Positions 1 through 5,714 of a DNA stretch of 6,038 nucleotides are shown here, piece by piece. The position numbers and the translations under genes are program-made. The notes under the pieces were generated by a model. That model was not told where the DNA came from. It worked only from the letters and a program-made list of their open reading frames with translations, and searched no databases. The first letter of the stretch is position 1. Each line of letters opens with the position of its first letter. The stretch spans positions 1 through 6,038 of the forward strand of contig JBATBW010000088.1 in NCBI GenBank assembly GCA_049662565.1, given 5' to 3'. The stretch comes from JBATBW01 sp049662565 (GTDB lineage: Bacteria > Bacillota_I > Bacilli_A > Erysipelotrichales > Erysipelotrichaceae).

Positions 1-167
1 TTGTTAGACCTTCTAAACCAAGAATAAGGTTGGAGTATCCCTATACCTAGAATAAAAGCAATATAATAATACCATTATTATCACCACAATGCAACAAAAT
101 TATTAATACAAATAAAAAAACTACAGTAGTCAACAAATTAAAACAAAAAGCCATTAATTAAAAATAT
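1..167. other. Left-edge stretch without a recognisable gene
   Basis: No coding region is convincing here. On the minus strand a 35-codon hydrophobic ORF (154 to 47) has no ribosome binding site and begins inside the tail of the terminator at 168-190, so I do not call it. A possible leftward promoter has TTGACT at 133-128 and TATTAA at 108-103, but the spacer is 19 bases. It could serve a gene beyond the left edge. A short palindrome, ACTAC-A-GTAGT, lies at 120-130. The promoter reading is weak inference. Confidence 0.3.
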
Positions 168-190
168 AACAGCCCTTTTAAAGGGCCGTT
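168..190 (-). terminator. Rho-independent terminator, leftward
   Basis: Read on the minus strand, the arms AACGGCCCTTT and AAAGGGCTGTT pair almost completely, with one G-U wobble. They are followed at once by ATATTTTT, a good uridine tract. On the plus strand the wobble becomes an A-C mismatch and no T-run follows, so the signal points leftward. The nearest leftward coding gene is the ydbC-like locus at 730-959, which has its own terminator-like hairpin. This one is therefore an orphan, unless ydbC transcripts read through or an unannotated RNA ends here. Confidence 0.75.
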
Positions 191-217
191 ATCAATTTAT
201 ATCATATTAAATATATT

Positions 218-251
218 GTGTTTTATAACACGTTCATTCTACTTTCGTAGA
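218..251 (-). other. Two adjacent small stem-loops, one with a GAAA tetraloop
   Basis: On the minus strand, TCTAC-GAAA-GTAGA (251-238) forms a 5-bp stem closed by a GNRA-type tetraloop. It is followed after six bases by GTGTT-ATAA-AACAC (231-218). Both lie just ahead of the leftward terminator. A GNRA loop appears only if the minus strand is the RNA, which agrees with the terminator direction. Short stems like these also arise by chance in AT-rich DNA. Confidence 0.3.
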
Positions 252-287
252 TCATTTTGTACTATATTTAGCTGTAATTACAATTAT

Positions 288-302
288 CCATTGGTCTATC
301 CT
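288..302. repeat. 15-bp direct repeat, copy A
   Basis: CCATTGGTCTATCCT on the plus strand, identical to the copy at 457-471, 169 bases away. It is relatively GC-rich for its surroundings. The flanks do not match beyond the 15 bases. On the minus strand both copies can be read in one frame as Arg-Ile-Asp-Gln-Trp, but neither sits in a long ORF. Confidence 0.6.
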
Positions 303-396
303 TATATTATCTAATGATAACCACTTTCTTCAAAGAATACTAGACAACAACAATCTATATCAATAAATATCTGGACTTAAGCCATCATACTATTCT

Positions 397-419
397 CACT
401 AATAATTATTTTATTAGTG
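397..419 (-). other. Stem-loop with 9-bp perfect stem
   Basis: Minus strand CACTAATAA-AATAA-TTATTAGTG is a perfect 9-bp stem with a 5-base loop. No T-run follows, so it is not a terminator. It lies between the two 15-bp repeat copies and shares the AATAAAATA string with the hairpin at 495-525. Confidence 0.45.
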
Positions 420-456
420 TTCCTAATATTAGACTGATTTTTTTATTTAATCTCTC

Positions 457-471
457 CCATTGGTCTATCCT
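457..471. repeat. 15-bp direct repeat, copy B
   Basis: Second exact copy of CCATTGGTCTATCCT (the other is at 288-302). In leftward order each copy lies some way after a perfect stem-loop: 23 bases after 495-525 for this copy, and 94 bases after 397-419 for the other. Confidence 0.6.
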
Positions 472-494
472 CTGACTTTCTTGTTGTTTTTATC

Positions 495-525
495 GTCAAT
501 AAAATATGATCACTATTTTATTGAC
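495..525 (-). other. Stem-loop with 12-bp perfect stem
   Basis: Minus strand GTCAATAAAATA, a 7-base loop, then TATTTTATTGAC: a perfect 12-bp stem. It begins five bases after the stop codon of the 8-codon ORF at 531-557. It has no uridine tract, so it is not a terminator by itself. It could be an RNA structure or a protein-binding inverted repeat. Confidence 0.5.
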
Positions 526-530
526 ACTAA

Positions 531-557
531 TTAAAATTCTAGTAGAATCCTCTTCAT
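531..557 (-). other. Possible 8-codon leader ORF
   Basis: Minus strand ATG at 557 encodes MKRILLEF and stops with TAA at 533-531. AAAGGAG at 573-567 lies nine bases upstream, an acceptable spacing. A second in-frame ATG at 563 is too close to that site. A perfect 12-bp hairpin follows directly after the stop, an arrangement seen in leader-peptide systems, but no regulated gene lies downstream before the terminator at 168-190. Such a tiny ORF can easily be chance. Confidence 0.2.
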
Positions 558-564
558 AATCATA

Positions 565-600
565 TACTCCTTTCTATATATGCTTACTTCTTTCTATATC
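565..600 (-). repeat. Duplicated ribosome-binding-site-like unit, 20-bp period
   Basis: On the plus strand the 16 bases at 565-580 and 585-600 match at 14 positions, with a period of exactly 20 bases. On the minus strand the units read ATATAGAAAGGAGTA and ATATAGAAAGAAGTA, two purine-rich Shine-Dalgarno-like sites in a row. Only the one nearer 557 is followed by an ATG at usable distance. Confidence 0.45.
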
Positions 601-655
601 TTTATAATACAACTAATTCAACTAAATGATAGTCTATTTTTAAAAAAATTTTTAT

Positions 656-663
656 GGTATAAT
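656..663 (+). promoter_or_regulatory. Extended -10 promoter candidate, rightward
   Basis: TGGTATAAT (656-664 region) is a consensus extended -10 (TG-N-TATAAT, with the hexamer at 658-663). No good -35 lies 17 bases upstream, which an extended -10 can tolerate. Initiation near 670 would give an RNA of only about 60 bases before the terminator at 702-731, with no ORF. It may be a remnant or drive a very short RNA. Confidence 0.35.
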
Positions 664-701
664 TATATTGTTAGGGTACAAGTTACCATCCATTTACAAA
701 G

Positions 702-731
702 AAAGACCTTATTTAAATAAGGCCTTTTTTT
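702..731. terminator. Bidirectional terminator at the ydbC 3' end
   Basis: Arms at 702-714 and 715-727 are complementary over 13 bases with one mismatch (A-C on plus, G-U wobble on minus). In practice the innermost bases form the loop. On the plus strand seven T's run through 725-731, giving a good rightward terminator. On the minus strand the hairpin begins two bases after the ydbC stop codon and is followed by CTTTCTTT, a weaker tract, so it can also end the leftward chr-ydbC transcript. Confidence 0.65.
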
Positions 732-959
732 ATTTCAATTCTAAATTGATAAGATCTTTTAATTGATTTAATTCTTCAAGAGTAAAAGTTAACCCTTTAC
801 TCATCTTATCATGATTTTCTGACCAATCACGAATATCATATTTAGGTGTTTGTTATTCCAACTAACATAAGTTAACTCTTTGTTCCACCCATTTTTACCA
901 CTAGATATGATACCAATTTGTTTGATCAATTCAAAACTAAACTCTGTATTCTTTTCCAT
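730..959 (-). pseudogene. ydbC: YdbC-like PC4-domain protein, frameshifted
   Basis: The minus strand ATG at 959 has AGGAGG at 970-965, five bases upstream. The first frame codes MEKNTEFSFELIKQIG and onward to about residue 37, then runs out of frame to a TGA at 803-801, 53 codons in total. Restoring one base near 847-851 (an AAA/CA junction, probably a lost A) rejoins a second open frame beginning PKYDIRDWSENHDKMSKG and ending at a TAA at 732-730. The repaired product is 76 aa. Its layout, a beta-rich N-terminal half with GWNKEL and VSW followed by PKYDIR-W and a helical C-terminus, matches the YdbC family, a bacterial PC4/p15-like single-strand nucleic-acid-binding domain of about 70-75 aa. 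It lies 42 bases after the second chr gene and is probably co-transcribed with it. Whether the shift is real or a sequencing error cannot be told here. Intact codons on both sides suggest it is recent or artefactual. Confidence 0.82.
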
Positions 960-1001
960 AATTACCTCCTAAATATATATTAAATAAAAATTAAAATAAT
1001 C

Positions 1002-1547
1002 CTAAAAAGGGATAAAAATACCACACAAACCACAAACTAGTAACAATAATACCGGATGAATCTTCGTTTTATTCAAACAGTATAAAACAACTGAAAAAGC
1101 AATAATCCCCCAAATATTAATATACGGCATAACCTTAAAATCAAACAAACTACCCAATATAATATCAAAAGCACTCGCAAGCACTAGCCCAGCTACCGCA
1201 GGTCTAATACCATAAAAAGCAAATTGAACATAACGATTATTTTTAAATTTTTCAAACATCTTAGAAATAATACTCGCAACAATTAAGCCCGCCACAAAGA
1301 TTCCTAATGTTGCGACAATCCCACCCACAATACCACTTGCTTGATAACCAGCATAAGTTGCCGTATTAACACCAATTGGCCCTGGTGTACTTTGACTAAT
1401 CGCAATCATATCAACTAATTGGGCATGAGTATACCATTGATACTTATTACTAATCTCAAATAAATATGGTAATGTTGCCAAACCACCACCAACAGAAAAA
1501 ATACCAATCTTAAAGAATTCTAAGAATAAAATCCACAATAGTTCCAT
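1002..1547 (-). CDS. Chromate transporter family protein, second half of pair
   Basis: A 181-aa integral membrane protein of the short-chain ChrA (CHR) family. Near the N-terminus it has the family block FFKIGIFSVGGG (glycines 20-22), then SQSTPGPIGVN at 51-61, and a GIRPAVAG block at 113-120 before hydrophobic segments that run to the C-terminus. Full-length ChrA proteins carry two such domains; here the domains are separate genes, as in the Bacillus subtilis ywrA/ywrB pair. The ATG follows the stop of the upstream partner by one base, and its AAGGAG (1563-1558) lies inside the partner's last codons, so translation is probably coupled. The likely role is export of an oxyanion at the cytoplasmic membrane with the partner. 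Chromate is the substrate by family name; the natural substrate is not shown by the sequence. Confidence 0.9.
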   Translation of the reverse strand: MELLWILFLEFFKIGIFSVGGGLATLPYLFEISNKYQWYTHAQLVDMIAISQSTPGPIGVNTATYAGYQASGIVGGIVATLGIFVAGLIVASIISKMFEKFKNNRYVQFAFYGIRPAVAGLVLASAFDIILGSLFDFKVMPYINIWGIIAFSVVLYCLNKTKIHPVLLLLVCGLCGIFIPF

Positions 1548-1548
1548 A

Positions 1549-2094
1549 TTATCGTTTCTCCTTATTCTTTAGTAAACTAATAACTATCCCCACTAACGCA
1601 AAAGCAATAACTAATACTATTGGTGAAACTTTAAAGAAAAACAACACCACAAAACTAATCACAAAGATAATAAAGGTATATATATCTAGTACCCCTGCTT
1701 TAAACATCGTATAAGTCGCATTAACAATTAAGGCACTAACTGCAACCCTTACTCCTTTAAACACTAATTGAATTATTGCTAGTTCCATAAAATTAGATAA
1801 AAGTGCCGCAATCAACAAAATAATAATCAGCGAAGGCATAATTACCCCCAGTCCACAAACAAAACCACCCCAAAACTTCTTTACCCGGTTACCTATAAAA
1901 ATCGAAGTATTTACCGCAATAACTCCCGGTGTACATTGACTGATGCCATAATAATCCATCACATCACTCATGCTTACCCAACCTTTAGTTTCCACAACTT
2001 CCTTTTGAACAATAGGTAACATCGAATATCCGCCACCAAAAGTAAATAGTCCTACTTTAAAGAAAGTTACAAATAGATCCCAATATATATACAT
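1549..2094 (-). CDS. Chromate transporter family protein, first half of pair
   Basis: Short-chain ChrA-family membrane protein, first of the leftward pair. I place the start at the ATG at 2094 rather than the one at 2100. GAAGG at 2105-2101 directly abuts the ATG at 2100, leaving no spacing, but is six bases from 2094. With this start the protein is 181 aa, like its partner, and the blocks FFKVG (11-15) and GGG (20-22) fall at the same residues in both. The TPG motif reads ISQCTPGVIAVN (51-62), with Val where the partner has Pro and a Cys before TPG. A KGVRVAVSAL segment (113-122) corresponds to the partner's GIRPAVAG. The C-terminus is basic (LLKNKEKR). It probably assembles with the downstream product into a heteromeric oxyanion transporter. 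Start 2100 would add two residues. Confidence 0.9.
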   Translation of the reverse strand: MYIYWDLFVTFFKVGLFTFGGGYSMLPIVQKEVVETKGWVSMSDVMDYYGISQCTPGVIAVNTSIFIGNRVKKFWGGFVCGLGVIMPSLIIILLIAALLSNFMELAIIQLVFKGVRVAVSALIVNATYTMFKAGVLDIYTFIIFVISFVVLFFFKVSPIVLVIAFALVGIVISLLKNKEKR

Positions 2095-2100
2095 TTTCAT

Positions 2101-2181
2101 CCTTCTTTCTTATTATGCAAATAATACTTATTTATGATATCATAAAATAGTAACTATAAGCATAAAAATAGGAGGTGTTAT
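2101..2181. promoter_or_regulatory. Divergent control region with 16-bp palindrome
   Basis: An 81-bp spacer between the leftward chr unit and the rightward membrane-protein gene. It contains TTTATGATATCATAAA at 2131-2146, a perfect 16-bp palindrome that looks like a dimeric repressor site. TATAAG at 2155-2160 is a plausible rightward -10, 17 bases after TTATGA (2132-2137), a weak -35 within the palindrome. TATTAT on the minus strand at 2126-2121 is a possible leftward -10 with no clear -35. The rightward ribosome binding site AGGAGGTG is at 2170-2177. A regulator bound at the palindrome could control both directions; no regulator gene is in the window. Confidence 0.45.
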
Positions 2182-2892
2182 ATGTTTAGCATTAAGCATA
2201 TCATAGTTTTAGTACTAACGTTAATTTCAAGTATCTTTATATTTAAGTATTTTAAAAAGAATCAGGAAAAAGATATCAGCGACATCTTAAAAGTTTTAAG
2301 CGTCGTCTTTATTTTTATTGATCCAATATATTGGGTCTGGGAAATCAAACACTTTTATCGTTTTGATTGGTCAACAACGATGCCTTTATACCTATGTTCA
2401 TTATTTATCTTCTTATTGCCAATAGTAGCTTTCAGCAAGAAAAAAGGTAAACTATATCGGATGAGCGTATCATGTCTAGTATCTGTAGGCCTATTTGCTG
2501 CTACCTTAGGACTTATTTTCAATACCCATCTTAATCATTGGCCATTCTTTAGTTTTGTCCCAATGCGTTCATTAACATATCATGTCTTAATGATTTGGAG
2601 CGTCGTTATGATATTAGGAAGTGGCTACTACAAGCGCCAATATAGCGACTATAAACTATTCTTTATTCCCGTATTAATATTAATGATACCAGCTATTTAT
2701 TTATCAATTAAATTTGGTTGGGATTATAGTTTTATGAATGGTGGTATTGGAACTCCCCTTCATATATTAAGTAAGAAATTAGGATTATCCTTATATCGCA
2801 TCGTCTTTTGCTTAGGACTATATTTTGTCAATTATTTTGTATACTTCTTCCCAATTAGAACAAAGAAAAATGAAAATCGGATTAGTAATTGA
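2182..2892 (+). CDS. YwaF/TMEM164-like (TIGR02206-type) membrane protein
   Basis: A 236-aa membrane protein with about seven hydrophobic segments (roughly 4-22, 38-54, 67-84, 96-113, 130-147, 159-176, 204-222) and basic loops such as FKYFKKNQ and FSKKKGK. The segment MPLYLCSLF (67-75) resembles the PLHLC signature of the YwaF/TMEM164 family, with Cys72 kept and the His replaced by Tyr. RSLTYHVLM (129-137) carries the family's conserved His, here His134. Human TMEM164 is reported to be a phospholipid acyltransferase using a Cys and a His. Whether bacterial members are enzymes is not established, so that role is inference. A strong AGGAGGTG site fixes the start. The 3' end overlaps the next gene by 23 bases. 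The family call rests on recognised motifs and topology, not on a search. Confidence 0.72.
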   Translation: MFSIKHIIVLVLTLISSIFIFKYFKKNQEKDISDILKVLSVVFIFIDPIYWVWEIKHFYRFDWSTTMPLYLCSLFIFLLPIVAFSKKKGKLYRMSVSCLVSVGLFAATLGLIFNTHLNHWPFFSFVPMRSLTYHVLMIWSVVMILGSGYYKRQYSDYKLFFIPVLILMIPAIYLSIKFGWDYSFMNGGIGTPLHILSKKLGLSLYRIVFCLGLYFVNYFVYFFPIRTKKNENRISN

Positions 2893-4036
2893 CGCCTTTT
2901 ACCCCTATGTCGATGGGGTAGTAGTTGTTGTCGATAATTATGCAAGAAGCCTAAGCAAATATCATGAAGTTGTCGTCTTTGCTCCTAAACCCAAAAGGTA
3001 TGACGACAGCAAACTTCCATATAAAGTTATTCGAGTAACTAGTGTCAACATTGATAATTTTGACTATTCAATCGCTTTACCCATCTTTGATATGAATATC
3101 AATCATTTACTAAAAGAACAAAACTTAGACATCATTCATGTCCATTCACCATTCTTTTTAGGACAACATGCCATTCATTTTGGGGAAAAACACCACATAC
3201 CAACTGTATGTACAATTCACACCCAATTTATCGACGAGTTTAAACGTTTCACTAATAATGATGATATAAGCGAACTGATTAATAAATATTGTTGTATTAA
3301 AACCTTCGATAAATGTGATGAATGTTGGACCCTAAATAGCGGGATGAAAGACCTTTATGAAAAAATGGGACTTCAAAACCCTCTAACCATTATTCCTAAT
3401 GCTACCGATTTAAAATTAATAGAAGATGACAAACAATTAGACTTCATCAATAAAGAATATCAGCTAGAAAAAGATACTATACTCTTTAGTTTTATCGGTC
3501 GCTTAATCAGTGTCAAAAATATCTTTTTCCTCGCAAAAGCATTTAAATTAATTAATCAAAAATATCCTGACACCAAACTAATGTATGTCGGTGGAGGTGA
3601 AGAAGAAAAAGAATTAGAACAATTAATAAAAGAATTACAACTAGAAGATAAAGTAATTCTAGCTGGGAAAATATTTGATCGACGTTTGTTATCCCTAATT
3701 TATCGTCGAAGCAAACTATTCTTATTCCCATCTTTATTTGATGCCAACTCTTTAGTCCAAATTGAAGCAGCGAGCCAAAAAACCCCGACCGTCTTTATCA
3801 ATCATGCGATTACCGCAAGTAATATCATCGATAACGAAAATGGTTTTTTAGCACCTAATGATGTCCAGCTATTTGCCCAAAGAGTCATCCAAATAATCGA
3901 AAATCAAGAATTATATGAAAAAGTTTCAAATAATGCCTATCAAACTATCTATAAAACTTGGGACGATATCGCACTATACGTCATAAAAAAATATCAAACA
4001 CTAATTGATAATAAAGGAGAAAACAATGAAATTTAA
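2870..4036 (+). CDS. GT4-family glycosyltransferase, diacylglycerol glucosyltransferase-like
   Basis: A 388-aa GT-B fold glycosyltransferase of family GT4. The N-terminal domain opens MKIGLVIDAFYPYVDGVVVV, the usual acceptor-side strand-loop, and has HVHSPFFLG (90-98) and TIHTQF (115-120), a pattern typical of lipid glucosyltransferases. The donor domain has IPNATD (175-180), FIGRLISVKN (208-217, with Arg211 and Lys216 as phosphate contacts), YVGGGEE (239-245) and LFPSLFDANSLVQIEAASQKTP, where the E-x7-E motif reads Asp291-x7-Glu299. The likely role is transfer of a hexose from a nucleotide sugar to a membrane lipid on the cytoplasmic face; the exact acceptor is uncertain. The start is ATG 2870, 23 bases inside the previous gene, since the protein begins right at the conserved first strand. 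A TTG at 2825 would add 15 unrelated residues. The ribosome binding site is weak, which suits translational coupling. Confidence 0.85.
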   Translation: MKIGLVIDAFYPYVDGVVVVVDNYARSLSKYHEVVVFAPKPKRYDDSKLPYKVIRVTSVNIDNFDYSIALPIFDMNINHLLKEQNLDIIHVHSPFFLGQHAIHFGEKHHIPTVCTIHTQFIDEFKRFTNNDDISELINKYCCIKTFDKCDECWTLNSGMKDLYEKMGLQNPLTIIPNATDLKLIEDDKQLDFINKEYQLEKDTILFSFIGRLISVKNIFFLAKAFKLINQKYPDTKLMYVGGGEEEKELEQLIKELQLEDKVILAGKIFDRRLLSLIYRRSKLFLFPSLFDANSLVQIEAASQKTPTVFINHAITASNIIDNENGFLAPNDVQLFAQRVIQIIENQELYEKVSNNAYQTIYKTWDDIALYVIKKYQTLIDNKGENNEI

Positions 4037-5714
4037 AGATTTTCAGTACCAAAGAATTGATTTCAATAACTACAAAAATGAATATCAAAGTTATTTAGAC
4101 AAACTAGAAAAAACAAATGATATTCACCAATTTGAAGTAATATTTTACCAACTAAACAAATTAAGAAACGATTTGTACACCAACTTCAATATTGCCTCAA
4201 TTCGTCACACTATCGATACAAGCGACAAATTCTATGATGACGAAAACAACTACTGGGACGAATACCTTCCAATGTTTAGAAGCTTAGATGTCAAATTATA
4301 TCAACTATGTTTAGATTCTAAATTACCATTAGAACAAATATTACCAAAAACCTTCCTACAATTAGGAAGCAACGCCATCAAATCATTTGATGAAAAAATC
4401 ATTCCTTTAATGCAAAAGGAAAACAACCTAACAAGTCAATACTCAAAATTGATATCAAGTGCTAAAATAGAATTTCAAGGCGAAACACACAACCTAAGTG
4501 GTTTAAGTAAATTCAAACTAAATCCCGACCGTAATATCCGTAAACAAGTATTACAAGCCCAATGGACATGGTTTGAACAAAACGAAGAACAAATCGATGA
4601 AATCTATGATCAATTAGTACAAGTAAGAACCCAAATGGCCAAAGAACTAGGCTACAACAACTACCAAGAATTAGGCTATGTCATTATGAACCGTTTAGAC
4701 TACAACAAAGACGATATCGAAATACTACACAACGAAATCATCAAACAAGTAGTACCAAACATCAAATTCATTGACGAACAACACGCCAAAAGAATCAACG
4801 TTGATAAAGTTAAAGCCTATGATGCCTCATACCTATTTACCCAAGGCAATCTTGAAGTAAAAGAAGACAGTGAAACCTTACTAAAATACGCTCAACAAAT
4901 GTATAGTGAAATGTCTAAAGAAACTAAAGAATTCTTTGATGTTATGGTCCAACAAGAATTATTTGATTTAGAAACTAAACCAAACAAAGCCATGGGTGGA
5001 TACTGTAGCGATCTAGCCAACTACAAAGTACCATTTATCTTCAGTAACTTTAATCATACCAGCGGTGACGTCGATGTCCTAACTCATGAAGCCGGACACG
5101 CTTTACAATGTTATGAAACATTCAAACACACAACAGATATTGTAGAATGTGCCTTCCCAACCTACGAAAGCGCCGAAATCCATTCCATGTCAATGGAATT
5201 TCTAGCCTACCCTTGGATGCACCTATTCTTCAAAGAAGACGTCAACAAATACTTCTACAAACATTTATCAGGATGCCTAACATTCCTACCTTATGGTACC
5301 TTAGTTGACCACTTCCAACATGAAGTATACCAACATCCAGAACTAACAAAAGAAGAAAGAAAACAAACTTGGCGGAATCTTCAAAAACAATATCAACCTG
5401 AATTAGACTTCGATGATATCGATATGTTAAATAAAGGTTGTTACTGGTACCAACAAAGTCATATCTTCTGTAGCCCATTCTACTACATTGACTATGTACT
5501 AGCTCAAATTTGTGCGCTACAATTTTATATTCGTACCCTTAAAAACGATCCTCAAACTTTTAATGACTATCTAACAATATGTCGATTAGGGGGAACTAAA
5601 TCATTCCTACAACTAGTAGAAGCAGCCCACCTACAATCACCATTTAAAGAAGGAACATTAAAAGAAATCGTAGAACTATCAATTAAAGAATTAAACAAAA
5701 TCAATATTGATTAA
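4026..5714 (+). CDS. M3 family oligoendopeptidase (PepF-like)
   Basis: A 562-aa zinc metallopeptidase of MEROPS family M3, of normal length. The zinc site is in VDVLTHEAGHALQ: His354 and His358 bind zinc and Glu355 is the catalytic base. The third ligand is most likely Glu384 in ESAEIHSMSMEF. The C-terminal block HIFCSPFYYIDYVLAQ carries the His and Tyr residues that M3 enzymes use in substrate binding and transition-state stabilisation. The N-terminal third is helical, charged and Lys/Glu/Gln-rich, as usual for the family. There is no signal peptide, so it should act in the cytoplasm on oligopeptides. The ATG at 4026 has AAGGAG (4014-4019) six bases upstream and overlaps the glycosyltransferase stop by 11 bases. 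An in-frame upstream start near 4005 lacks a good site. No functional link to the two preceding genes is evident. Confidence 0.95.
   Translation: MKFKDFQYQRIDFNNYKNEYQSYLDKLEKTNDIHQFEVIFYQLNKLRNDLYTNFNIASIRHTIDTSDKFYDDENNYWDEYLPMFRSLDVKLYQLCLDSKLPLEQILPKTFLQLGSNAIKSFDEKIIPLMQKENNLTSQYSKLISSAKIEFQGETHNLSGLSKFKLNPDRNIRKQVLQAQWTWFEQNEEQIDEIYDQLVQVRTQMAKELGYNNYQELGYVIMNRLDYNKDDIEILHNEIIKQVVPNIKFIDEQHAKRINVDKVKAYDASYLFTQGNLEVKEDSETLLKYAQQMYSEMSKETKEFFDVMVQQELFDLETKPNKAMGGYCSDLANYKVPFIFSNFNHTSGDVDVLTHEAGHALQCYETFKHTTDIVECAFPTYESAEIHSMSMEFLAYPWMHLFFKEDVNKYFYKHLSGCLTFLPYGTLVDHFQHEVYQHPELTKEERKQTWRNLQKQYQPELDFDDIDMLNKGCYWYQQSHIFCSPFYYIDYVLAQICALQFYIRTLKNDPQTFNDYLTICRLGGTKSFLQLVEAAHLQSPFKEGTLKEIVELSIKELNKINID

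Larger units (their letters stand above)
191..600 (-). other. Possible leftward non-coding transcript or decayed region
   Basis: About 410 bases without a credible gene, lying between a possible leftward promoter zone near 600-630 and the terminator at 168-190. In minus-strand order it contains two ribosome-binding-site-like repeats (600-565), an 8-codon ORF (557-531), a 12-bp-stem hairpin (525-495), the first copy of a 15-bp repeat (471-457), a 9-bp-stem hairpin (419-397), the second repeat copy (302-288), a GAAA-tetraloop hairpin (251-238) and a 5-bp hairpin (231-218). It is very AT-rich, which is unusual for a conserved structured RNA, and I match it to no known RNA family. It could equally be a decayed gene. 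A minus-strand translation gives two open stretches of about 25 codons separated by two stops. Confidence 0.3.

Noticed and set aside
47..154. Minus-strand 35-codon hydrophobic ORF (begins MAFCFNLL), resembling a small membrane peptide or type I toxin.
   Set aside because: No ribosome binding site, start lies in the tail of the terminator at 168-190, and T-rich DNA readily produces Phe/Leu/Ile-rich ORFs by chance.
288..471. CRISPR array or insertion-sequence ends suggested by the direct repeat.
   Set aside because: Only two 15-bp copies, spaced 169 bases apart, without inverted ends, a transposase or regular spacers.
507..560. Plus-strand 17-codon ORF beginning MITILLTL.
   Set aside because: No ribosome binding site, and its DNA is explained by the hairpin at 495-525 and minus-strand features.
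191..600. Identification of the region as a known structured RNA such as tmRNA, RNase P RNA, 6S RNA or a T-box leader.
   Set aside because: None of the hallmark sequences is visible and the AT content is too high; it stays unassigned.
2825..2869. TTG-initiated 15-residue extension of the glycosyltransferase.
   Set aside because: The GT4 fold starts at ATG 2870, the extension lies within the preceding gene and has no ribosome binding site.
4005..4025. Upstream in-frame start adding seven residues to the peptidase.
   Set aside because: The AAGGAG at 4014-4019 is correctly placed for ATG 4026 and lies downstream of the alternative start.
5242..5478. Minus-strand 78-codon ORF inside the M3 peptidase gene.
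   Set aside because: Entirely antisense to a well-supported conserved coding region, with no start signals or recognisable domain.
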